A stretch of DNA of 36,262 bases from Acidimicrobiaceae bacterium (GTDB lineage Bacteria; Actinomycetota; Acidimicrobiia; Acidimicrobiales; Bog-793), in assembly GCA_027365385.1 (NCBI GenBank), contig DAHXNN010000215.1, forward strand, positions 1 through 36,262, read 5' to 3'. A program made the position numbers and the translations under genes. Below the pieces are notes generated by a model. That model made no database searches, had not been told where the DNA came from, and saw nothing but the letters and a program-made list of their open reading frames with translations. Positions 30,948 to 36,262 of this stretch are shown one piece after another; position 1 is the stretch's first letter; every line of letters starts with the position of its first letter.

Positions 30948-31062
30948 GGCGCGCGCCCGGCATGGTTGGGCTGCACGCACTCCGCCGAGCGGTCATCATC
31001 GGGTCGAGCGGTCATCATCGGTGGGTGGACCCGCTGGCGATCGACGTGCCGGACGACGTGGC

Positions 31063-31623
31063 TCAGTAGCCGGTGCTCTTCGTCGTGGTCGTCTTCGTTC
31101 CCGCCGCCGACTTGACGACGATCGCATACCACTTGCCGAGGAACCCCTCGCCGTTGGCCTCGCCGCGCTTCTTGTCTCCCGAGAACGTGTAGAGCGGCTC
31201 CCCGTGGTAAGTCACCTGCGTCTGTCCCTCGGGGTTCTTCACGGTGCCGAGACCTGTGACGCCCTTGCCGCCGAGGACGCTCGTCGTCCCCTTCGGCACG
31301 ACGAGCGGTGGCCAGATCGTGATGCACTTGCCGACGCACGCGATCTTGCCGGGCTTGTCGAGAGTGAAGTGGTAGAGCGTCATCGCCTTCGCGTCGACGA
31401 GCACGACGCCGAGCTTCTTCACGCCTCCTTCGTAAACGAGGCGAGCTGTCTTGGCCTTCGCGGCCTCCGCGTGGGCAGCCGCCGGGGCTGCGACCGCAGC
31501 CGGCGCGGTCGCAGCGGCGAGAGCGCCGCCTGCGAGGAGCACCGGTACCAGCCGGCCGAGCGCCGTGCGGGCGCGTGCCGAGCGGGCCGGTGCCGCTGGG
31601 GCTTGAGCGTTCGTCGATGCCAT
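31063..31623 (-). CDS. secreted protein with lipoprotein-repeat domain (Secreted_repeat family)
   Basis: 186 residues with a Sec-type signal peptide: Arg-rich start, hydrophobic LVPVLLAGGALAAATAPAAVAA, cleavage after an Ala-x-Ala. There is no lipobox Cys. The mature part has the paired repeats of PF03640-type secreted proteins: AMTLYHFTLDKPGKIACVGKCITIWPP (two Cys, C-VGK-C) and YHGEPLYTFSGDKKRGEANGEGFLGKWYAI. The function of this family is not settled; roles at the cell surface, including electron transfer, have been suggested for relatives. ATG 31623 has GGAGGA eight bases upstream; the GTG one codon earlier is also possible. It diverges from the ars operon across 241 bases. Confidence 0.85.
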   Translation of the reverse strand: MASTNAQAPAAPARSARARTALGRLVPVLLAGGALAAATAPAAVAAPAAAHAEAAKAKTARLVYEGGVKKLGVVLVDAKAMTLYHFTLDKPGKIACVGKCITIWPPLVVPKGTTSVLGGKGVTGLGTVKNPEGQTQVTYHGEPLYTFSGDKKRGEANGEGFLGKWYAIVVKSAAGTKTTTTKSTGY

Positions 31624-31758
31624 CACGCGTTCCTCCTCGGTTGGGTGTCCCCCTTGCGCGGGGTTCTACGGACGCCGGTCCCGACGGGATCACTTACCGG
31701 CGCACGAGGTCGACACCCTGCCTCTCCTTGCGAACGCTGCCAAGTCCACTGGGGATGC

Positions 31759-31779
31759 TAACATCGTTGTTCGTCGATG
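31759..31779 (+). promoter_or_regulatory. candidate ars promoter and ArsR operator
   Basis: TAACAT (31759-31764) fits a -10 element and overlaps an inverted repeat CATCG-n8-CGATG (31762-31779). The position, about 90 bases before arsC and overlapping the -10, fits repression by the ArsR encoded in the operon. The rest of 31624-31864 is the divergent region; CCGCC-TCGGG-GGCGG near 31790 forms a small leader hairpin. No clear -35 was seen. Confidence 0.4.
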
Positions 31780-31864
31780 AACTAGACCCGCCTCGGGGGC
31801 GGACCGTGCCCGCGAGCGGGTCGACGTGCTCGAGCAAGAGTCCCTGCCACGAGGAGAGCGACCG

Positions 31865-32281
31865 TTGAGCGAGATGCCTGAAGTGCTCTTCGTCTGTGTC
31901 CACAACGCTGGTCGGTCACAGATGGCGGCTGCGCTTCTCGACCACCATGGTGCCGGCCGGGTCCTCGTGCGTTCTGCAGGGTCTGCACCTGCGAGCGAGA
32001 TGAACCCCACGGTCGTCGAGGCGATGGCCGAGCTCGGGATCGACGTCTCGAAGGAGCTGCCGAAGCCGCTCACCCACGAGTCCGCTCGTGCTGCAGACGT
32101 GATCGTCACGATGGGTTGTGGAGACACCTGCCCGGTCTATCCAGGCAAGCGGTATCTAGACTGGGTGCTGGCGGATCCGGCAGGGCGCAGCCTGGCCGAG
32201 GTGCGCGTGATCCGTGACGAGATCGACCGCAAGGTGCGGAACCTGCTCGACGAGCTGTCGGACGAGGTCGCTGTCCGGTGA
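31865..32281 (+). CDS. arsC: arsenate reductase, low-molecular-weight phosphatase type
   Basis: 138 residues; reduces arsenate to arsenite. The phosphatase loop CVHNAGRS (C11, R17) sits at the N-terminus, and two further Cys are at MGCGDTCPVYPGKRYLDW (C85 and C89). The close CGDTC spacing and KRYLDW match actinobacterial enzymes that use mycothiol/mycoredoxin rather than the S. aureus spacing; the electron donor is inferred. TTG 31865 is chosen because GAGGAG lies eight bases upstream; ATG 31874 has no SD, and the track start (31826) precedes the SD. The stop overlaps arsR as GTGA. Confidence 0.94.
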   Translation: MSEMPEVLFVCVHNAGRSQMAAALLDHHGAGRVLVRSAGSAPASEMNPTVVEAMAELGIDVSKELPKPLTHESARAADVIVTMGCGDTCPVYPGKRYLDWVLADPAGRSLAEVRVIRDEIDRKVRNLLDELSDEVAVR

Positions 32282-32781
32282 GCGGCGCGCAGAAGTCGCC
32301 GCGAGCACGACCAGAGGCTGCCGTCGGCAGTACGAAAGCTGAGCGGGTGGTCCGCCCGCGCCCGGCTGCTCCTCGGGCGAGCACGGCCAAGGCCGTGCCG
32401 GCGCGAGCCGAGCCGTCGGCAGTGGGGCCGGCGATCACGCCGTCTGTCGCCACCCGGGACCTGCTCGACGAGTGCTGTGCCGTGCCGGGGCCCCCCTCGA
32501 GGGACGTTGAGGTCGCAGACGACGAGCAGCTTGCGGCGATGGCAAAGGCTCTCGGGAACCCGATGCGGGTCCGGATCCTCCGCCTGCTCATCCAGCGCGA
32601 GGCATGCGTGACCGGTGAGCTGGTCGTCGAGCTTCCGCTTGCGCAGTCCACCATCTCGGAGCACGTGCGGATCTTGCGCGAGGCAGGTCTTGTCAAGGGC
32701 GAGATCGAAGGTCCGAGGACGTCCTACTGCGTGGACCGGTCACGGCTTGCCTCGCTGCGGACGGCGATCGACAGCCTTTGA
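32278..32781 (+). CDS. arsR: ArsR/SmtB-family arsenite-responsive repressor
   Basis: 167 residues. The winged-helix core is in the C-terminal 100: EQLAAMAKALGNPMRVRILRLL, then LPLAQSTISEHVRILREAGLV (recognition helix). The classical ELCVCDL site is absent. Instead there is a Cys pair, DECCAVP (C66, C67), before the core and one Cys in REACVTGEL (C110), the arrangement of the Corynebacterium glutamicum ArsR (Cys15, Cys16, Cys55). The first 50 residues are Ala/Pro/Arg-rich and unlike the family; GTG 32422 would give a more usual length. GTG 32278 overlaps the arsC stop (GTGA). It probably controls its own operon. Confidence 0.92.
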   Translation: MSGAQKSPRARPEAAVGSTKAERVVRPRPAAPRASTAKAVPARAEPSAVGPAITPSVATRDLLDECCAVPGPPSRDVEVADDEQLAAMAKALGNPMRVRILRLLIQREACVTGELVVELPLAQSTISEHVRILREAGLVKGEIEGPRTSYCVDRSRLASLRTAIDSL

Positions 32782-32858
32782 GCTGCACCGATCATGCCAC
32801 TGTTGGTGGCGACGTCCCGATGAGCCACGGCCGAGCCGCCGTGGAGATCTGACCGTCC

Positions 32859-34310
32859 ATGGCAGCGGCCGTCCTCGTCTTCCTGGGCACGCTCGCGCTC
32901 GTCGTCTGGCAGCCGAGGGGTCTCGGCATCGGCTGGAGCGCACTCGGCGGTGCCGGCGTCGCGCTCGCCAGCGGGGTCGTCCATCTCGACGACATCCCCG
33001 TCGTGTGGGGGATCGTCTGGAACGCGACGTTCACCTTCGTCGCGGTCATCGTCGTGTCGCTCGTGCTCGACGCCTGTGGCTTTTTCGCGTGGGCCGCGCT
33101 GCACGTCGCCCGGGCAGGTCGGGGTCGGGGCCGCCTGCTCTTCTGTCTCATCGTGCTGCTCGGCGCCGCCATCGCGTCGGTCTTCGCGAACGACGGCACG
33201 GCGCTCATATTGACGCCCATCGTGATGGAGATGTTGCTCGCGCTCGAGCTGCCGCCAGCGACGAGCCTCGCGTTCGTCGTTGCCACCGGATTCATCGCGG
33301 ACACCTCGAGCCTTCCGCTCGTGGTCTCCAACCTCGTGAACATCGTGTCCGCCGACTACTTCCACCTCGGGTTCGCCTCTTACGCCGCCGTCATGGTGCC
33401 CGTCGCTCTCGCCTCGGTCGCCGCGAGTCTCGGCGCGCTGCTCGTCTACTTCCGGCGCCGGATACCACGCACCTACGATCTCGAGCTCCTCGGCTCGCCC
33501 CGATCCGCTGTCGTCGACATGGTGACGTTCAAGGCTGGCTGGGTGGTGCTCGTCGTCCTCCTCGCCGGGTACTTCGCTGCGGCTCCGCTCGGGATCCCGA
33601 TCTCCGCGGTGGCCGGAGCGGCGGCTGCTGCGCTCGTCACCGTCGCCGGCCGGGAGCAGATCGCCACCGCGCTCGGCCGGCCGCCACGCGCCGTCGCGGC
33701 CCTGACGAGCTCACCGGTGGCGGTCGGCGGGGGGACCGGCGAGGAGGCGGACTCGAGGCAAGGCGCCGTTGAGCAAGGCGCCGACGTGCCGGATGTCGAC
33801 GTGCCGGGGGTTGTGCTGGTCGCACCGCGTGCGGCGATCCCGGTCGTGCGCATCGTGCGGGAGGCACCCTGGCAGATCGTGATGTTCAGTCTTGGGATGT
33901 ATCTCGTCGTCTACGGCTTGCGCAACGAGGGGCTCACCGCCGACGTCGCGCACCTCCTCGACGTGATCGGCCGCCATGGCGTGCTCGCCTCGTCGTTCGG
34001 GACCGGCTTCCTCGTGGCGGCGCTCTCGTCGGTTATGAACAACATGCCGACCGTCCTCATCGGCGCGCTCTCCGTGCACGCGACGACCGTGCACGGCACA
34101 GTCCGCCAGGCCATGGTCTACTCGAACGTCGTCGGCGCGGACCTGGGGCCGAAGATCACTCCGATAGGAAGTCTCGCGACCCTCCTGTGGCTGCACGTCC
34201 TCGAGCGAAAGGGCATGAAGATCGGCTGGGGGAGGTATTTCCGTATCGGGATCGTCCTCACACCGCCAGTTCTCGCCATCACGCTCGCGACGCTTGCCGC
34301 AAGGGTCTGA
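32859..34310 (+). CDS. arsB: ArsB-type arsenite efflux membrane protein
   Basis: 483 residues with about 11-12 membrane helices; exports arsenite, powered by the proton gradient in this family. Family signatures: [18 protein letters not shown] in the first half and [16 protein letters not shown] in the second, with the C-terminal [21 protein letters not shown]. The cytoplasmic loop between the halves is enlarged (about 60 residues, acidic) and holds small direct repeats (AAGGCGCCG and GACGTGCCGG, each twice). ATG 32859 lies 77 bases after arsR, with only GGAG at 13 bases as a possible SD. It completes the arsC-arsR-arsB unit. Confidence 0.94.
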   Translation: MAAAVLVFLGTLALVVWQPRGLGIGWSALGGAGVALASGVVHLDDIPVVWGIVWNATFTFVAVIVVSLVLDACGFFAWAALHVARAGRGRGRLLFCLIVLLGAAIASVFANDGTALILTPIVMEMLLALELPPATSLAFVVATGFIADTSSLPLVVSNLVNIVSADYFHLGFASYAAVMVPVALASVAASLGALLVYFRRRIPRTYDLELLGSPRSAVVDMVTFKAGWVVLVVLLAGYFAAAPLGIPISAVAGAAAAALVTVAGREQIATALGRPPRAVAALTSSPVAVGGGTGEEADSRQGAVEQGADVPDVDVPGVVLVAPRAAIPVVRIVREAPWQIVMFSLGMYLVVYGLRNEGLTADVAHLLDVIGRHGVLASSFGTGFLVAALSSVMNNMPTVLIGALSVHATTVHGTVRQAMVYSNVVGADLGPKITPIGSLATLLWLHVLERKGMKIGWGRYFRIGIVLTPPVLAITLATLAARV

Positions 34311-34333
34311 CCCAGAGCAGGATCGGCCTCCCG

Positions 34334-34362
34334 CCGTGCATGACGCCCAGCGCCGTGCACGG
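34334..34362. terminator. hairpin between convergent arsB and CMD-like gene
   Basis: CCGTGCA pairs with TGCACGG over a 15-base loop in the 55-base gap between the two stops. It could serve both strands as a terminator. No T tract. Confidence 0.45.
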
Positions 34363-34365
34363 AGC

Positions 34366-34755
34366 TCAGTCCATCGGGCTGACGGCGTACTCGTTGACGA
34401 GATCGAAGACCGGCTCGGCGTTCCCGACCACTAGGGTCGCAAGGGCGAATCGAGCGATGTGGAAGGCTTCCAGCAGCTTCGCGGACGCGATCCTCTGCTT
34501 GCGCGCCCTGTTCACCATGGCGGTCGTGCATGCGTGGTTCGAGGTCGCAAGCGCGACGGCGAGATAGACGAGCGTGCGTGTCTCTCCGTCGAGAGCACCA
34601 CCTTCGGGCGGCATAGCGAAGGCACTCGATCGAGCTTGCTCGGCGACCATCCGCTCGTCGGCGCTCGCCGCCTTCTCGATCGCCGGGGGTACCTCGTCCA
34701 TAGAAGCACGCATCTGCTCGAGGATCTGCATGGTGCTTGGTTGCGTTGCGGACAT
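34366..34755 (-). CDS. carboxymuconolactone decarboxylase-like (AhpD-fold) protein
   Basis: 129 residues, all-helical by composition. The middle part, DGETRTLVYLAVALATSNHACTT..., resembles the CMD/AhpD family helix pair, but the usual CxxC or CxxH redox motif is not complete: only one Cys (NHACTTAMVN) is present. It is therefore unlikely to act as a peroxidase partner like AhpD; the role is unknown. ATG 34755 has AAGGAG five bases upstream, whereas the track's longer start at 34905 has none. It converges with arsB. A role linked to arsenic is possible but not supported beyond position. Confidence 0.7.
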   Translation of the reverse strand: MSATQPSTMQILEQMRASMDEVPPAIEKAASADERMVAEQARSSAFAMPPEGGALDGETRTLVYLAVALATSNHACTTAMVNRARKQRIASAKLLEAFHIARFALATLVVGNAEPVFDLVNEYAVSPMD

Positions 34756-35010
34756 ACAAGCTCCTTGCGCCCAGGGAAGCGTCGTGGCGACGCGCCGTGA
34801 ATCCCGGTCGTTACCCTGGCGCGAAGATAGCGTCAGAGCTCGCGCCCGCGGTAGGGCCGATGGTCCCGATGTGCGGAGAGCGGAGAGCTGAGGTGACGAC
34901 GGCACGTCCGGCCGTAGGCTGCCAGCGGTCGGGCAACAAGTGCGAGATGGAGGACGCTGTAACGGGTAACGTCGTGCAGCGCACCTGAGACGGCGGAGGA
35001 CCAGGCCGCC
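34756..35010. other. intergenic region between CMD-like gene and membrane protein
   Basis: 255 bases with no convincing gene. It holds a small hairpin (CGTCG-TGG-CGACG near 34785), a short tandem GCGGAGA repeat near 34874 and GTAACGGGTAAC near 34960. It must contain divergent promoters, but I could not place them with confidence. GGAGGA at 34995 is the SD of the next gene. Confidence 0.5.
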
Positions 35011-36141
35011 GTGGCGGGCCTCGGCGCTGACGCGTCCGATCCAAGCATGCTCGACGACGCCACGTTGCGCGTGAGACGCGAACGCGGCGCGACCACGATC
35101 ACGACCCAGCCGAGACGGACGGTGTCATGGCGTCGACGGATCCGGGCCGTCACGACGCTTGCCGTGTTCGTTGCCGGCGCCGTTGCGCTCGGGTACAAGC
35201 ACCGGGAGCTCGCCGGCGCGCTCCGGCTGCTCGGGAGGCTCCGCTGGGGCTGGGTAGCCGTCGCTGCGATGCTCGAGGCGATGTCCATGGGGCCGTTCGC
35301 GAGGCTCCAGCGCTGGCTGCTCCGAGCGGGAGGCGTCCGGCTCGGATTTTGGCGAATGGTTGCAATCAGTCTCGCGGGAAACGCGCTCGGCACCACATTG
35401 CCCGGTGGTGTGGCATGGTCGGTGCTCTGGGTGTTCCGGCAGCTTCGCCGACGTGGCGCGGACAGTGCGCTCATCGTGTGGGCACTTGTCACAGCTGGGG
35501 TCTTGTCCGGGGTAACGCTCTTCCTCCTGCTCGTCGGGGGCCTCTGGTTGGCCGGCGGGAGTGGCCCGCTGCGTGTCCTTCGCTGGCCGGCAGCCGGCGT
35601 CGTCGTCGTTGCTCTCCTCGCGGTGCTCGCCCTGGTCGGCGCGACGTCCCGTGCCGGCGCCGGCCTATTCCGGGAGAGGCTCGAGGCAGCGGTCCGACAG
35701 TGGAGGTGGGGAGGGAGGGCGCTCGACGCCGTCCGGGATCTGCTCGTTCGACTGCACGAGGTATTCGTCCTCCCATCCTCGTGGGTGAAGGTCGCCGGCC
35801 TGGCCACGGCGAACTGGCTTCTCGACCTGGCAAGCCTTGTGTCGTGCATCCTCGCGGTGCGCGGAGACGTCCCGTGGCACGGGGTCGTCGTCGTCTACGC
35901 GACCACGGAGATTGCCGCGAGCATCCCGCTCACCCCCGGCGGGATCGGAGTCGTGGAAGGAAGCCTCGCCTTGCTTCTCGTCGCCTACGGTCTGCAAGGC
36001 GAGGTCGCGCTCGCCACCGTCGCTCTCTACCGGCTCCTCAGCTTCTGGGGGCTCGACGCGCTCGGATGGGCTGCATGGGCGGTCATAGCGGTCGGCGAGC
36101 GGCGTGGGGCGCGTCAGCAGGCAGGACGAGACGACCCGTAA
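35011..36141 (+). CDS. lysylphosphatidylglycerol synthase TM-region (UPF0104) family membrane protein
   Basis: 376 residues with about eight membrane helices. It matches the MprF N-terminal flippase-like domain family: FARLQRWLLRAGG after TM2, ISLAGNALGTTLPGGVAW, the conserved ATTEIAASIPLTPGGIGVVEG near residue 300, and YRLLSFWG in the last part. The catalytic GNAT domain that adds lysine to phosphatidylglycerol is missing, so it is a stand-alone membrane domain, probably lipid handling; the exact substrate is unknown. GTG 35011 has GGAGGA at a spacing of ten; ATG 35047 is an alternative. Its 3' end overlaps a minus-strand frame. Confidence 0.88.
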   Translation: MAGLGADASDPSMLDDATLRVRRERGATTITTQPRRTVSWRRRIRAVTTLAVFVAGAVALGYKHRELAGALRLLGRLRWGWVAVAAMLEAMSMGPFARLQRWLLRAGGVRLGFWRMVAISLAGNALGTTLPGGVAWSVLWVFRQLRRRGADSALIVWALVTAGVLSGVTLFLLLVGGLWLAGGSGPLRVLRWPAAGVVVVALLAVLALVGATSRAGAGLFRERLEAAVRQWRWGGRALDAVRDLLVRLHEVFVLPSSWVKVAGLATANWLLDLASLVSCILAVRGDVPWHGVVVVYATTEIAASIPLTPGGIGVVEGSLALLLVAYGLQGEVALATVALYRLLSFWGLDALGWAAWAVIAVGERRGARQQAGRDDP

Positions 36142-36262
36142 GGTCGGCGCGACCCTCCTCCGCTCGTGCGATCGCGTCGTCGATCGCCTGTCGTAGCTCT
36201 CGAGCTGCGGCTTCCGGATCGGACGCCTCCGTGAGGTACCGGACGGCGACAAAGTGCCGGGC
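36083..36262 (-). CDS. C-terminal end of a gene running in from the right edge
   Basis: A frame open from the window edge encodes 59 residues, ARHFVAVRYLTEASDPEAA..., followed by an Arg/Glu/Ala-rich helix-like stretch and a stop at 36083. It is absent from the track because no start lies in the window. The composition (regular helix heptads, few rare codons) looks like a real C-terminus. It overlaps the last 59 bases of the membrane-protein gene tail to tail. The family is not recognised from this fragment. Confidence 0.45.
   Translation of the reverse strand, partial: ARHFVAVRYLTEASDPEAAARELRQAIDDAIARAEEGRADLTGRLVLPADAPHAARRPL

Larger units (their letters stand above)
30717..30950 (+). ncRNA. 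candidate structured RNA / leader, no known family recognised
   Basis: From the predicted start near 30717 the region has no long plus-strand gene but several local foldings. One is the SD-proximal stem GGTCCAAC/GTTGGGACC. Another is TCTGG/CCAGA around CGAAACCCA. A third is GGCG-C-ACCGG/CTGGT-CC-CGCC. The last is an 11-bp GC stem with a TCCG loop at 30922-30947. It does not show the features of tmRNA, SRP RNA, RNase P RNA, 6S RNA or the riboswitches I know. The nearest plus-strand gene is far downstream, so the RNA may be independent. The identity is open. Confidence 0.35.

Noticed and set aside
30411-30980. 189-aa minus-strand ORF crossing the SD region
   Set aside because: Reads antisense through the promoter/SD/hairpin element, with no SD or promoter for its start. 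A frameshift link to the 30607 ORF is noted separately.
34520-34545. GGTTCGA as a tRNA T-loop
   Set aside because: No acceptor or anticodon stems flank it; it lies inside the CMD-like gene.

Overview
The window is 36.3 kb of chromosomal DNA with high GC content, almost fully coding, and strongly GC-biased at third codon positions. It looks like an actinobacterium. The gene order carB-pyrD ... mihF-gmk-rpoZ-coaBC-metK-priA, followed by rpsO-pnp-M16 peptidase-dapB-dapA-rnj-ftsK, is a standard actinobacterial housekeeping backbone. The mIHF-type nucleoid protein, a PriA without helicase motifs, SufU-type Fe-S assembly and a Corynebacterium-like ArsR agree with this. An Acidimicrobiia-like lineage is my best guess, from style rather than from any search.

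Layout. 1-1930: end of carB and pyrD (pyrimidine synthesis). 1931-8458: a peptide/solute ABC importer, with substrate-binding protein and two permeases on + and one large fused double ATPase on -. It sits where pyrF would be expected between the pyrimidine genes and mihF. 8624-14322: mihF, gmk, rpoZ, coaBC, metK and priA on +, tightly packed with 4-base overlaps. 14465-25403: rpsO, pnp, M16 peptidase, dapB, dapA, rnj and ftsK, interrupted by one 72-residue orphan gene on -. 25387-27669: a penicillin-binding D,D-carboxypeptidase and thrB. 27674-30409 (-): a minimal SUF operon sufC-sufS-sufU without sufB or sufD. 30410-31062: a non-coding stretch holding a small broken ORF, a hexamer repeat and a promoter with an exceptionally extended Shine-Dalgarno sequence, followed by hairpins. 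31063-34310: a secreted repeat protein (-) diverging from an arsenic operon arsC-arsR-arsB (+). 34366-36262: a carboxymuconolactone decarboxylase-like protein (-), an MprF-type membrane protein (+) and the 3' end of a convergent gene (-).

How the genes work together. The backbone joins nucleotide synthesis (carB, pyrD, gmk), transcription and translation parts (rpoZ, rpsO), cofactor synthesis (coaBC, metK), RNA turnover (pnp, rnj), lysine/diaminopimelate and threonine supply (dapB, dapA, thrB), cell-wall trimming and chromosome segregation (D,D-carboxypeptidase, ftsK). The ars operon is a self-contained resistance unit: reduction of arsenate, sensing of arsenite, and efflux.

Most interesting points. 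(1) The 30.7-30.95 kb element: a promoter, an SD almost fully complementary to the 16S 3' end, a 14-codon CTG-started ORF and several hairpins. (2) Four ordinary genes (dppB, gmk, coaBC, dapB) for which CTG is the only start that fits the family N-terminus; dapB has a near-perfect SD in front of it. (3) The importer at the expected pyrF position. (4) In-frame short tandem repeats in carB, rpoZ, priA and ftsK. No CRISPR array, tRNA, rRNA, transposase or integrase was seen.
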